Positions 17,100 to 25,393 of a stretch of DNA of 64,000 bases are shown here, piece by piece (position 1 is the first letter of the stretch; every line of letters starts with the position of its first letter). The DNA is from an uncultured Clostridium sp. (GTDB taxonomy: Bacteria > Bacillota > Clostridia > Clostridiales > Clostridiaceae): positions 1 through 64,000 of the forward strand of contig NZ_CAJURG010000006.1 in NCBI RefSeq assembly GCF_910588715.1, read 5' to 3'. A program made the position numbers and the translations under genes. The notes beneath the pieces were generated by a model. That model saw only the letters and a list, made by a program, of their open reading frames with translations. It made no database searches and was not told the DNA's origin.

Positions 17100-18563
17100 T
17101 TAAACCAATATCTCACTTTCTTGATTAATAGAAAGAGTTTGTCTATATTGTTCAGCCGCCATAGTTCTATTAAACTCTGCTGTAGGTTCAATTTCTTGTA
17201 CCAATTTTTCTAATTCATCAATGGAAACATTAAAGAATTCTTTTCTTAAATTAATTTTATTAGTTCTCTTATCATTTAAAATATCATGTAACTTTTTCTC
17301 TAAAGCTACAGCATCATCTGAAAATATAAAGCTATGAACATCAAATACAAAAGGCACACTTGCATCTCCTAACTCATCTACTCTATCCTGTGGATTTAAT
17401 CTTCTAGTCATTCCAACCTTAAATGTTTTATCTCCAAATGAACCTAAATTACTAATTATATAAACATAACCAGCCTTACCATTTTGTCTTTTTACAATAT
17501 CTTGCTTTTTATGCTCAACATTATCTAATTGATTTTGTAACTCTTCCAATCTAGCCTTTAACTTTTCTAACATTTCGTTTTCTTGAGAAATCAACAAAGA
17601 TTCTTCAATCTTAGATATTTCAGCCTTATATTTCTCCTCTTCTTTTTCAACTTGTTTTTTCTGCTGTTCTAAAATCTTTCTCTCCTCTGCTTCTTGTCTC
17701 ATTTGTTCTCTTAGTTTAGCTTGCTCTTCTTTTTGTTTTTCTTTCTTTATATAGTATTCATATTCTATTTCAACTGATTTTATAAATAAAAACTCTATTT
17801 CATTTATAAACTTAACCATAGTATTAAAAATACTCTGGTTTCCTTCTGCAGCAATATCTAAGTATTTCTGAGTAGTAATCTTTACATCCTCTATAGCCTT
17901 TTCTAATTTCCCATATTTTAAGTTATATAATATATTTTGTTGCTCTGCCTTTAATGCAATTACCATAAGCTTGTATATTGTTGCATTCGCTTTAGTACTA
18001 TACCTATCTTCATATTTTTTTAAAACTTCACTTATACATTTTTCATTTTCATTAAATGCTTTTCTTAACTCTTTTATATCCATGCAATGTAGTTTAAGTT
18101 TTATTGTTGGATTAAACTCAATTTCATCATCATGAAATTTTTCTTTAAGTATTAACTCTTCGATATTTTCCTTAAATATATCTTGAACTTTATATTTTTC
18201 TATTATGTACTGAATACTATTATATAATGGCTTAATTTTATTTAACTTCTTAGTTTCTCTTGCCAACTTTTTCTCTAGTTTTTCAGTTTCATTATTTAAC
18301 TTTTCAATCCTTTCAATTTTTTCTGCTTCTTGTGAAATTTCATATTTTATATTCTCTATTTTTTCACTAAACTTAAAAACTTCATCTTGCTTTTCTAATC
18401 TTAACTTTTCAACTTCCGCATTTACTTCCTTATCTAAGTTTTTTATTCTATTTTCCTTTTCTATACTTAAGTTATCTATTTCACTATTAAGTCTATTTAA
18501 TTCTAAATTTTTCTCTTCAATAGACTTTCTCAATTTAAATAACTCCTTAATATTCTTAAACAT
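17100..18563 (-). CDS. Coiled-coil DUF4041 protein with C-terminal GIY-YIG (T5orf172-type) nuclease domain, 487 aa
   Basis: Residues 1-115 and about 270-350 are long charged coiled coils (KLEKKLARETKKLNKIK; KEEQAKLREQMRQEAEERK). Between them lies the DUF4041-type helical region (NPTIKLKLHCMDIKELRKAFNENEK). The C-terminus has GYVYIISNLGSFGDKTFKVGMTRR...PQDRVDELG, the signature of the T5orf172/MUG113 branch of GIY-YIG nucleases first seen in phage. This architecture is common in prophages and mobile loci. Role unknown; DNA cleavage or defence is an inference. Ribosome site GAGGGGGAAA. It is separated from the helicase gene by a hairpin. Confidence 0.82.
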   Translation of the reverse strand: MFKNIKELFKLRKSIEEKNLELNRLNSEIDNLSIEKENRIKNLDKEVNAEVEKLRLEKQDEVFKFSEKIENIKYEISQEAEKIERIEKLNNETEKLEKKLARETKKLNKIKPLYNSIQYIIEKYKVQDIFKENIEELILKEKFHDDEIEFNPTIKLKLHCMDIKELRKAFNENEKCISEVLKKYEDRYSTKANATIYKLMVIALKAEQQNILYNLKYGKLEKAIEDVKITTQKYLDIAAEGNQSIFNTMVKFINEIEFLFIKSVEIEYEYYIKKEKQKEEQAKLREQMRQEAEERKILEQQKKQVEKEEEKYKAEISKIEESLLISQENEMLEKLKARLEELQNQLDNVEHKKQDIVKRQNGKAGYVYIISNLGSFGDKTFKVGMTRRLNPQDRVDELGDASVPFVFDVHSFIFSDDAVALEKKLHDILNDKRTNKINLRKEFFNVSIDELEKLVQEIEPTAEFNRTMAAEQYRQTLSINQESEILV

Positions 18564-18776
18564 ATTTTTCCCCCTCGAAGTATTATAATAAAATTATATC
18601 TTATAAAAACATATTTTTATGTCGAAATTAGTCGTTATAGTAATTTTATTATATGTAGTAATTAATTTAAATTTTATCTAATTTCCTCTACACTCAGAAA
18701 TCTTATTTGAAATGGATATTTTGTTAATACTAAATTGTCAAGTATTAAAAAATAAGCTAGTTCAAACTTAATAGTA

Positions 18777-18817
18777 AAAAAAGCAATTACAAAGCTTAGT
18801 TTTATAATCGCTTTTTT
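18777..18817 (-). terminator. Terminator of the DnaB-like gene
   Basis: AAAAAAGCAATTACAAA / TTTTATAATCGCTTTTTT stem (one mismatch) with T run, 23 bases after the stop at 18840. It closely resembles the terminator of the heat shock gene at 23858-23898. Confidence 0.7.
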
Positions 18818-18839
18818 GTTATTAGTTTTTACTTAAATT

Positions 18840-20171
18840 CTAAAAGTCACTAACTCTTGAATATCTCCCATTCCACCTCAAAGCACAAGTTCCCCTTCTT
18901 CCATGTCTATTTTTAATTACAACAACATTCATACACTCAGGATTTTCATCTGCATTTTTAGAATTATACCTAAGCTTCCCTTGCCTAAACATCATATCCC
19001 TATACACTCTATCATCAAGCTTAATATTCCTATAAAGAGCTATAACTTGGTCACTATCTTGTTCAATTCTAGCACTATCTTGAATATCACCAGAATCAAT
19101 CTTTTCAAGAGGAATATCCCCACCTCTTTTATCAACCATTCTATTAGCCTGTGCCAAAAGGACAATACATATATCCTCCTCCATAGCAAGAGTTTTCAAA
19201 ACTCCACTAATCTTCCCAAGCCTATTTGTCATAAGGTCCTTATCAGAAAAATCTATGTATTTATTAATATAATCAACAAATACAATATCTAAACTATTTT
19301 GCATCTTATAAACCTTAATTTCATTAACAAACCTTTCAAAATTAGTTTCCATAGAAACATAAATCTTTTTATTAATCAAATTAGCCATAAACCTTGAAAT
19401 ACTATCCTTATCCTCTTTTAATATACTATCATCATCAATAGCCTTAGTTGAAAGAGAAAGATAACTTCCTGCTATCTTATTAAAAATTTGATTTCTAGTC
19501 ATTTCAGCACTACCATAAAAAACCTTATATCCACCTAAAGCCATATTAGAAGCAAGTTGCAAAGAAAAAGTAGTTTTTCCAACTCCACTTCTAGCAAATA
19601 CAGTTATAAGCCTACCCTTTTGAAAATTCCCCAAATACTTATCAACATACAAAAGCCCAGACTTTATTCCCTTATCCCTATTTTCATCATAAAGCCAATT
19701 TATATATTCATCATATTGAGCATTTATATCTATTTCCTTTTTTAAGCTACACTTATGAATTTTCACCTTAGCCTCTTCAATTTCACTTTCAATTTCCTCA
19801 AGGTTCATATCACCATTTATCTTGTCCACAGCTTTAAGATAAAGATGCTTTTTATAATTATCAACTAATAGCTTTAACTTTGTATTAAAAGCCAAACTAC
19901 TAACACTACAAGCAAAAATTTCAGAAACATAAGCTACTCCGTCCATTTCACCTATAACCTTTTTATGATGCTCCAAAAAAGTTACCAAATCTATTTCAAG
20001 CTTTTCTTTAACCATTTCAAGTATTCCAAGATAAATTCTCCTATGTTTAGAATACAAAAACATTTCAGCCTTTATCCTATTTTTCGCCTCGATAATAAGA
20101 TTACTATCTTTAAACATAGCTCCTAAAATTTCTTGCTCTAATTGAATTTGTCCATTACTTAAAATCACCAT
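18840..20171 (-). CDS. DnaB-family replicative helicase homologue, 443 aa
   Basis: A second-type replicative helicase: N-terminal DnaB domain (QLEQEILGAMFKDSNLI, residues about 7-110) and RecA-like C-terminal domain with Walker A VFARSGVGKTTFSLQ near 190-205, the DnaB phrase FYGSAEMTRNQI, Walker B DIVFVDYINKY, and VLLAQANRMVDKRGG with SGDIQDSARIEQDSDQVI. Shorter and more divergent than a housekeeping DnaB, as in phage and plasmid replication modules. It lies 37 bases after the gene at 20209 with ribosome site GGGGGAAG, so the two are cotranscribed. Role as helicase of a mobile element or accessory helicase is inference. Confidence 0.85.
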   Translation of the reverse strand: MVILSNGQIQLEQEILGAMFKDSNLIIEAKNRIKAEMFLYSKHRRIYLGILEMVKEKLEIDLVTFLEHHKKVIGEMDGVAYVSEIFACSVSSLAFNTKLKLLVDNYKKHLYLKAVDKINGDMNLEEIESEIEEAKVKIHKCSLKKEIDINAQYDEYINWLYDENRDKGIKSGLLYVDKYLGNFQKGRLITVFARSGVGKTTFSLQLASNMALGGYKVFYGSAEMTRNQIFNKIAGSYLSLSTKAIDDDSILKEDKDSISRFMANLINKKIYVSMETNFERFVNEIKVYKMQNSLDIVFVDYINKYIDFSDKDLMTNRLGKISGVLKTLAMEEDICIVLLAQANRMVDKRGGDIPLEKIDSGDIQDSARIEQDSDQVIALYRNIKLDDRVYRDMMFRQGKLRYNSKNADENPECMNVVVIKNRHGRRGTCALRWNGRYSRVSDF

Positions 20172-20208
20172 AATTCTTCCCCCTATTTAACCCTTAAAAT
20201 AATTAATC

Positions 20209-21186
20209 CTAGTCTATATAATCCTCAATGTTTATTTTAAAACTCTCCTTTTTCCTTATCTTTTCAAAAGCTTTTGTATAGCTTTGCCACATATCCCCTT
20301 TATCTAAAAATCTTTTAACCCCATTTTCCCTCTTCAAAAAACTCACTAAGCTCCAGCTATAGTCATAATAATAATCACTATAATAAACCTCACTATAATT
20401 TTTTATAGCTTTTAAAACTCTACTTTCCCCAAAAGCTTTAACTGCATATTCTATAGCATCTTTAATTGAATTACTTAATACCTTTTCAACTTTAATTTTA
20501 GTTTTATTCCAAGTATTAAATATATTTATATATAATTTATAATTATTTATATATTTATTATTTATATTATTATCCTCTAAGCTAGCGCCATAATTTTCTT
20601 CAAAACAACCCTCAAAGCAACTATTTTCCTCATCTTCCTTCTGGTTTTCTAAAACAATTTTACTAGTTTCAAAATAGCTACTAGTATCATTTTTGCTACT
20701 ACCATTTTTGTTACCAGTATCATTTTTGCTACTACCATTTTTGATACTAGTATCATCATTATTACTAGTTAAACTTACATTCTCTAAAACTAAACTAGCT
20801 TTTGAAAAAGAATTATAGCTCCTTTCATTATAATTACTATTTTTTTCTGTAATAAGATTTTCTAAATCATCATTCTTTACTTCAGTAGAATTTTCTAAAC
20901 TCTTTTGTGATTTATTAATATACTCTTTAATAATTTTATACTTATTAGTTTTTCCCACACTTTTTATTATTTCTATGTATCCCTTATTTTCTAAAGATTT
21001 TAAAATATCTAATATTTTATTTTTACGCTTAGTTTGAAAAAGCTCCATCATCTTTGAAATTGAAATACAAGTTTCCTCTTTAAATTCCTTTATCCTTGAT
21101 ATAAAGATTAAAAGCATATATCTTTCATCTTTATTTATATTTTTATCATCAAAAATATTTAACATAACTTGACCATTAGTATTCAT
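20209..21186 (-). CDS. Probable replication initiation/helicase-loader protein with winged helix, 325 aa
   Basis: Residues about 15-95 look like a winged helix-turn-helix (YMLLIFISRIKEFKEETCIS, then KRKNKILDILKSLENKGYIEII and a KYKI wing). Residues about 100-210 are a low-complexity Asn/Ser/Glu linker with a repeated NGSSKNDT unit. Residues about 215-325 (LYINIFNTWNKTKI...VLKAIKNYSEV...SWSLVSFLKRENGVKRFLD) resemble the C-terminal domain of phage O-like/DnaD-like replication proteins. It precedes the DnaB-like gene in the same transcript, the usual loader-helicase order. No origin was located with confidence; the linker is a candidate because phage origins often lie in this gene. Confidence 0.7.
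   Translation of the reverse strand: MNTNGQVMLNIFDDKNINKDERYMLLIFISRIKEFKEETCISISKMMELFQTKRKNKILDILKSLENKGYIEIIKSVGKTNKYKIIKEYINKSQKSLENSTEVKNDDLENLITEKNSNYNERSYNSFSKASLVLENVSLTSNNDDTSIKNGSSKNDTGNKNGSSKNDTSSYFETSKIVLENQKEDEENSCFEGCFEENYGASLEDNNINNKYINNYKLYINIFNTWNKTKIKVEKVLSNSIKDAIEYAVKAFGESRVLKAIKNYSEVYYSDYYYDYSWSLVSFLKRENGVKRFLDKGDMWQSYTKAFEKIRKKESFKINIEDYID
20690..20755. repeat. Short tandem repeat in the linker of the replication gene
   Basis: The unit TACTACCATTTTTG..ACCAGTATCATTTTTGC recurs about twice, with period near 36 bases, encoding the repeated NGSSKNDT segment. Copy number could vary between strains. Confidence 0.5.
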
Positions 21187-21365
21187 AAATTCCCATCCCT
21201 TCCCTTACTTTTAATTTTTAAACATTAATCATAACTTTATAAAGATAAAATCTTTTTTCACCATAAAATTAACGGAACAAATTTATCAATTATAAACCTA
21301 TACCTTAAAATAATCCTAAAATTTTAAATTAAAAAATTATCTTTAAGCTTTTATAATAAAATTAA

Positions 21366-21408
21366 AGGTAGTAATAAGACCTAAATTTAATAACCCTTAT
21401 TACCACCT
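21366..21408 (-). terminator. Terminator of the DUF1659/DUF2922 pair
   Basis: Stem AGGT-a-GTAATAAG / CTTATTAC-c-ACCT, 18 bases beyond the stop at 21427, followed on the minus strand by TTTAATTTTATT. Confidence 0.55.
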
Positions 21409-21426
21409 AAATATTAAATTAATTTA

Positions 21427-21642
21427 CTATACAGTAAATTTTGTAACAGCTTTTTCTGTTACATAAGCTGAGTGTTTAGATACTAAAGCACCCTTTTTAT
21501 TTTCAAAGATATTATTTTGAATTAAGCTATCCATTAAAGCTATAACTTCTTCATTTGTAATTCCTTCTTTAACATCTGAAATTGAAATGTTAGACTTTTC
21601 TCCTGTTTCAGTTGAAAATGTCATTGTTAATGTATATTCCAT
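21427..21642 (-). CDS. DUF2922 family small protein, 71 aa
   Basis: MEYTLTMTFSTETGEKSNIS...ALMDSLIQNNIF...AYVTEKAVTKFTV is the DUF2922 pattern: a small beta-rich protein found across Firmicutes next to DUF1659. Function unknown. It lies 18 bases after the DUF1659 gene (GGAGG ribosome site), so both are made together. No cysteine, signal or membrane segment. Confidence 0.85.
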   Translation of the reverse strand: MEYTLTMTFSTETGEKSNISISDVKEGITNEEVIALMDSLIQNNIFENKKGALVSKHSAYVTEKAVTKFTV

Positions 21643-21660
21643 ATCCTATTTTCCTCCTTA

Positions 21661-21879
21661 TTATTCTTCAATTTGAGATAATTCTGTTACATAAAAGTTT
21701 CTAGTATTTGCACTAAGCAAGTCTGCTATTAATGTAGCAACTGCTTGAACTTTAGAAATCTCTGCATTTTTTACTAAATTTCCTATTTTCTTTTTAGTAA
21801 AGGTTGGATTTCCTTCCTTATCAACTGCTGATTGAACTTCAATTGATAAAACTGCACTTTCTAAGGTTTTAACTGCCAT
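21661..21879 (-). CDS. DUF1659 family small protein, 72 aa
   Basis: MAVKTLESAVLSIEVQSAVD...TFTKKKIGNL...QAVATLIADLLSANT matches the DUF1659 family, small Firmicutes proteins of unknown function that pair with DUF2922. Ribosome site AGGGGGAA before ATG 21879. First gene of the pair. Confidence 0.85.
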   Translation of the reverse strand: MAVKTLESAVLSIEVQSAVDKEGNPTFTKKKIGNLVKNAEISKVQAVATLIADLLSANTRNFYVTELSQIEE

Positions 21880-21982
21880 AATAAATTCCCCCTATTTTAA
21901 ATTTTTTTATTTTGTCTTACACTTAGAACATATACAACTAAAAAGAGTTTTTACAAATTTTATTTATTTTTTTCTATACATA

Positions 21983-22021
21983 AAAAAAGCAGCTGCAAAA
22001 ATTTCTTGCAACTACTCTTTT
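21983..22021 (-). terminator. Probable terminator of the HepT/MntA pair
   Basis: Imperfect stem AAAGCAGCTGCAA / TTGCAACTACTCTTT about 80 bases after the stop at 22104; several mismatches, so uncertain. Confidence 0.4.
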
Positions 22022-22103
22022 ACTATACTAATATATTTCTCTTAAACTTATTTTTAAATTATCAAAAAATGTACTTACATACACATCATCATTTTTATAT
22101 ACA

Positions 22104-22562
22104 TCAGCAATGTTTATTTATCTTATAATTTAACCTTACAACCTCAGAAGATGATTCTAAAAATATATCCAAATAAATAATTTCTGAGTGACAAAACTTA
22201 ATTATATCTTCTTCTGCTCTATCTCTTTTATAATAATCATGGGTAAATCTATTTCTAAGAACTACACACTTAACTAAAAATTCACACAAATAACTATCCA
22301 TAAGCCCTTCTGTAGTTGCTGATTTAATCAATTCAACACCACTTAATCTTGGATTATATCTATCATTTATAACAAGATATGTTTCACATATATCAATTAT
22401 ATATTCAGTAAAATCAGAAAAATATCCTGTCATTCCCCTTGCTATAATTTCATTAGGATCTAGGCAATAAAGCTTAATAGCTTTCCTTATTTTAATTAAA
22501 AACTCATGAGCACTATTAAACTTTTCATTTAAACGCTCTTTTTTATATCTATAATATACCAT
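22104..22562 (-). CDS. HepT-like HEPN-domain toxin, 152 aa
   Basis: A helical protein with RNRFTHDY near residue 112, the Rx4HxY motif that forms the RNase site of HEPN toxins such as HepT. Its gene overlaps the preceding MNT nucleotidyltransferase gene by 14 bases (22549-22562), the tight coupling seen in type VII toxin-antitoxin pairs. In characterised pairs the nucleotidyltransferase neutralises HepT by adding AMP to a Tyr next to this motif; the Tyr is present here. Assignment of toxicity is from family knowledge, not shown by sequence alone. Slightly longer than usual (about 130-140). Confidence 0.75.
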   Translation of the reverse strand: MVYYRYKKERLNEKFNSAHEFLIKIRKAIKLYCLDPNEIIARGMTGYFSDFTEYIIDICETYLVINDRYNPRLSGVELIKSATTEGLMDSYLCEFLVKCVVLRNRFTHDYYKRDRAEEDIIKFCHSEIIYLDIFLESSSEVVRLNYKINKHC

Positions 22563-22959
22563 ACTTTGATTCCCAATCCTCTCTAACTAACTTAATTAAC
22601 CTTTCATTCACTCTGTTAAACTTACTTATATACATCAAAAAATCATAATGTAAATCAATGTTAAAAATCAATTTATCATTATAATCAATATAAATATCTG
22701 CAAATACAGAATCAAAACTATTAAGTCCAATAAAAGTAAAATGAATATCATCATAATTAAAATACTTTTGCAAAACTTCTCTATATTTATTTTCTATTTC
22801 AAACTCAATATCAAAGTCATTTTTCTTTACTAAAGCTAAAATATCAATATCACTTTTCCCTTCAAACCAATACTTAGTATTATAACTTCCAAACAAAGTT
22901 AAAGATATTAAATTTTCATTATCATTTTCTATATTTAAATTAGATAATAACTTTTTCAT
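22549..22959 (-). CDS. MntA-like nucleotidyltransferase antitoxin, 136 aa
   Basis: The motif GSYNTKYWFEGKSDID near residue 24 is the minimal-nucleotidyltransferase signature GSx10DxD with one extra residue (x11), and a further Asp is in IFNIDLHYDF. Family members adenylylate a HepT partner, here encoded by the next overlapping gene. Ribosome site AAGAGGTG before ATG 22959. The unusual spacing could come from a loop insertion; whether it remains active is open. Confidence 0.75.
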   Translation of the reverse strand: MKKLLSNLNIENDNENLISLTLFGSYNTKYWFEGKSDIDILALVKKNDFDIEFEIENKYREVLQKYFNYDDIHFTFIGLNSFDSVFADIYIDYNDKLIFNIDLHYDFLMYISKFNRVNERLIKLVREDWESKYGIL

Positions 22960-23220
22960 TTTTCACCTCTTAAAATTTGACTAAGAAAATTTATAATATA
23001 TCAAAACTTACTTAAATCCATTAAGGTAAATTTAATCAAATTAATATATTTCCTATTCTTTATTATAACCTAAAGATTTACTTTATTAAAATTAATTTTA
23101 TACTTATTTAAATTTCAACTATTTTCCATAAAAATTAATAAAAATTATTTGAAATTAATTTTCATCAAAGCTATTTCTTAATTTTTCTCACTTACACTTC
23201 CTTATTCTCACTATTTTAAA
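22960..23220. other. Noncoding AT-rich spacer
   Basis: Between the divergent MntA and heat shock genes. Apart from the promoter at 23221-23250 I see no gene, hairpin or repeat. Confidence 0.5.
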
Positions 23221-23250
23221 TTTGACCTTATTTGACCTTTATTCTATAAT
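23221..23250 (+). promoter_or_regulatory. hsp promoter with CtsR operator
   Basis: TTTGACCTTATTTGACC (23221-23237) is, on the other strand, GGTCAAA-TAA-GGTCAAA, the direct heptad repeat bound by the heat-shock repressor CtsR. The first TTGACC doubles as the -35 box, 17 bases before a perfect TATAAT at 23245-23250, so bound CtsR would cover the promoter. Confidence 0.85.
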
Positions 23251-23369
23251 ATACTTGTACAAAGAAATAAGGGAAGTAATTAAAGATTTTCCCACAAAAA
23301 AGAAAATTCAATAAAGTCTAGCAAAACTACTTTTGAACTTTCACAAAATTAATTAAAGGAGGTCTTTGT

Positions 23370-23810
23370 ATGTTTGGTTTAGTACCTTTTAGATTTAATA
23401 ACGGAGAAAATAACAGAGGGTTAAGCATTAATGACATGTTCAATGATTTCTTTAATGATGATATGTTATCAGAATTCAATTCAAGTGGAAGTTTTAAAAC
23501 TGATATAAAAGAAAACCCTGAAGGATATGTTGTTCATGCTGAATTACCAGGAGTTAATAAAGAAGATATAAATATTGATTACAATAATAATTATTTAACC
23601 ATTTCTGCTATAAAAAATAATGAATTTGAAGAAAAGAAAGATAATTATATAAGACGTGAAAGAAGTTATGGATCAGTTTCTAGAGGATTTTATATTAATA
23701 ATATTGATAAAAATTCAATTAAAGCTAAATTTGATAATGGTGTGTTAAGTGTAGAATTACCTAAAAAAGATTTAATATCAAACAATGAAAATAAAATTTT
23801 AATAGAATAA
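23370..23810 (+). CDS. hsp18: Small heat shock protein, Hsp20/alpha-crystallin family
   Basis: ATP-independent holdase chaperone that keeps unfolded proteins soluble. The 146-residue chain has the alpha-crystallin domain from about 40 (FKTDIKENPEGYVVHAELPG) to the conserved GVLSVELPK, then the C-terminal ILIE tail for oligomer contacts (I-x-I/V type). Size and N-terminus (MFGLVPF) match clostridial Hsp18. Ribosome site AAAGGAGG. Expression is expected to be repressed by CtsR because of the operator at 23221. Gene stands alone with its own terminator. Confidence 0.93.
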   Translation: MFGLVPFRFNNGENNRGLSINDMFNDFFNDDMLSEFNSSGSFKTDIKENPEGYVVHAELPGVNKEDINIDYNNNYLTISAIKNNEFEEKKDNYIRRERSYGSVSRGFYINNIDKNSIKAKFDNGVLSVELPKKDLISNNENKILIE

Positions 23811-23857
23811 CCCAATTAATAATTACTTTAGAAAGAGGATGATTTCAGCATAACATT

Positions 23858-23898
23858 AAAAAAGCAATTACAATATTTAATTTTGTAATTGCTTTTTT
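23858..23898 (+). terminator. Terminator of the heat shock gene
   Basis: Perfect 16-base arms AAAAAAGCAATTACAA / TTGTAATTGCTTTTTT with a 9-base loop. Confidence 0.85.
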
Positions 23899-23922
23899 AT
23901 TGATATAATACTACATCCTTGA

Positions 23923-24039
23923 CATTATCTAAATAAAAGTGAACAATTAGGTGATAATCCTGCTGAAATACCAGCTAATAAACAAATAGATGTGACTGCT
24001 AATGCTTCAATTGAATTACTAAACAAAATTTCTAATTAA
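23923..24039 (+). pseudogene. Possible C-terminal coding fragment, 38 codons
   Basis: An open stretch encodes LNKSEQLGDNPAEIPANKQI...ASIELLNKISN then stop. It has protein-like composition but no start codon with a ribosome site, and a TGA lies just upstream in frame. It looks like the tail of a lost gene; parent family not recognised. Confidence 0.3.
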
Positions 24040-24141
24040 TATAAAATAATTAGAATACACTTTGTTAAAATGATAAAGACAATAATAAAAACTTTCTTAG
24101 AAGTGATAAGGGAAAAGAAATTTACGATAGCAATAAACTGA

Positions 24142-24169
24142 AAAACAAGCTAGAATTCTAGCTTGTTTT
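24142..24169 (-). terminator. Terminator of the lipoprotein genes
   Basis: Perfect 28-bp palindrome with arms AAAACAAGCTAGAA / TTCTAGCTTGTTTT, 6 bases after the stop at 24175; T run on both sides. Confidence 0.8.
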
Positions 24170-24174
24170 AAGTT

Positions 24175-24675
24175 TTAAAACCATTTATAAGTTTTAAGTT
24201 TTACATCATATGTTAAATAAATTTCTTCTCCATTTTCATCTACAACTGTTATATCATATGATAGATATTCCATATCATCTGAATTTCCTGTTGCTGGAGC
24301 AAAAGTTTCAAACTTAGGAGATGTTTCCCCTGGCATTATAGTATCATAATTTGTTAAATAAGTTTTTTCATTTTTATCTTTTAATAATACTGTAACATTA
24401 AATCCCTTTATTGCATATTTAGAATTATTAGTAAAGGTCGCTTCCATATATCTATTTCCAATTGAATCTGGTTCTAACATAGTAACATTCATTGGTAATT
24501 CTTCTATAGTAACTGGTGGTTGCTCTTTTTCTTCCTTCTTTTCATCTTTCTTTTCTTCCACCTGTGCATTTGCATTATTTTTTGAACTATCATCTACCTT
24601 TTTATCTTCCCCACAAGCAACTAATGATAATAATAAAGTTCCTGTTATAATAGCCATCAAAATCTTTTTCATCAT
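24175..24675 (-). CDS. Lipoprotein with FxLYD-like domain, 166 aa
   Basis: The start is placed at ATG 24675 (MMKKILMAIITG), because GGAGG lies 8 bases before it; the ATG five codons earlier contains the ribosome site itself. A signal peptide ends in the lipobox LLSLVAC, so the protein is lipid-anchored on the outer face of the membrane. A charged K/E linker follows (residues about 25-55), then a beta-sandwich with YMEATFTNNSKYAIKGFNVTVLLKD, typical of FxLYD-type domains. Function unknown. It follows the other lipoprotein gene by 59 bases with only a hairpin lacking a T run between, so cotranscription is likely. Confidence 0.82.
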   Translation of the reverse strand: MMKKILMAIITGTLLLSLVACGEDKKVDDSSKNNANAQVEEKKDEKKEEKEQPPVTIEELPMNVTMLEPDSIGNRYMEATFTNNSKYAIKGFNVTVLLKDKNEKTYLTNYDTIMPGETSPKFETFAPATGNSDDMEYLSYDITVVDENGEEIYLTYDVKLKTYKWF

Positions 24676-24701
24676 TTTACTTTCCTCCATTTTATTATCC
24701 C

Positions 24702-24728
24702 CTTAATAAGCAAACTATGCTTATTAAG
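24702..24728 (-). other. Intercistronic hairpin between two lipoprotein genes
   Basis: Perfect 11-bp stem CTTAATAAGCA / TGCTTATTAAG. On the minus strand no T run follows, so it may act in mRNA processing or partial attenuation rather than full termination. Confidence 0.5.
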
Positions 24729-24734
24729 TTATAT

Positions 24735-25313
24735 TTATTCCATACCATCAAGCATTGAAGAATCAAATCCCATAACTAATTTAACTAAAGATTCGCTTTC
24801 ATCAATTTTCCATTTACCATCAATCTTACTTAAAGTAATATCATCAGTTTTATCACTATAACTAACTTCATCTAAATGCTTTGAAAGTAAATCATTCATA
24901 TAATTTTCACTATCTTCATCACTCATTTCAACACCTGAAAAAGCTTGTGCCATAAAATAACCCATAGACTCTGAAAAAACTTTTCCAAAAACTTCACCAA
25001 AGTTCATACTATTTACGGTTACATTAACCTTTGCAGTATCACCATTAATTTCTTCACTATTAATCTTATAAGTTAACTTTTTCATTTTCTTTATAAGCTT
25101 ATCAGTTACTTCCTTTGATACTCCATCTTCATCTAATACTTCTTGTCCACTTTCTTCAACTACAGCAAAAAGCTCTTTTGCACTAGTATCACCCTTTTTA
25201 ACCTTATCAAAGTATTCACTAACTACATCACTTGGAGTATTTGCATTGCAACCAACCAAAGCTGTAGTTATTATTAAAACTAAAACTACTGATAATTGTT
25301 TTACGTATCTCAT
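24735..25313 (-). CDS. Lipoprotein, DUF4878-like, 192 aa
   Basis: Signal peptide with lipobox TALVGC (Cys22). The mature protein starts with TPSDVVSEYFDKVKKGD, the hallmark opening of DUF4878-like domains, and ends with the strand ITLSKIDGKWKIDES. The fold is NTF2-like in known relatives, function unknown. Ribosome site AGGAGG before ATG 25313. About 65 bases upstream is a 17-bp palindrome also found before another surface-protein gene at 46734. Confidence 0.82.
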   Translation of the reverse strand: MRYVKQLSVVLVLIITTALVGCNANTPSDVVSEYFDKVKKGDTSAKELFAVVEESGQEVLDEDGVSKEVTDKLIKKMKKLTYKINSEEINGDTAKVNVTVNSMNFGEVFGKVFSESMGYFMAQAFSGVEMSDEDSENYMNDLLSKHLDEVSYSDKTDDITLSKIDGKWKIDESESLVKLVMGFDSSMLDGME

Positions 25314-25376
25314 TTTATAATCCTCCTAAAAATTTATAAATACTATATAATTTTACCATTTTTCTTTACATAATTG

Positions 25377-25393
25377 GTATGCTATTAGCATAC
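25377..25393 (-). promoter_or_regulatory. Palindromic operator-like site, copy 1
   Basis: GTATGCTA-T-TAGCATAC is a perfect inverted repeat followed by AATTT, in the promoter region of the lipoprotein gene starting at 25313. On the minus strand TTGTAT (25398-25393) with TATGTA 17 bases on could be the promoter it overlaps. Copy 2 is at 46734-46750. Confidence 0.5.
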
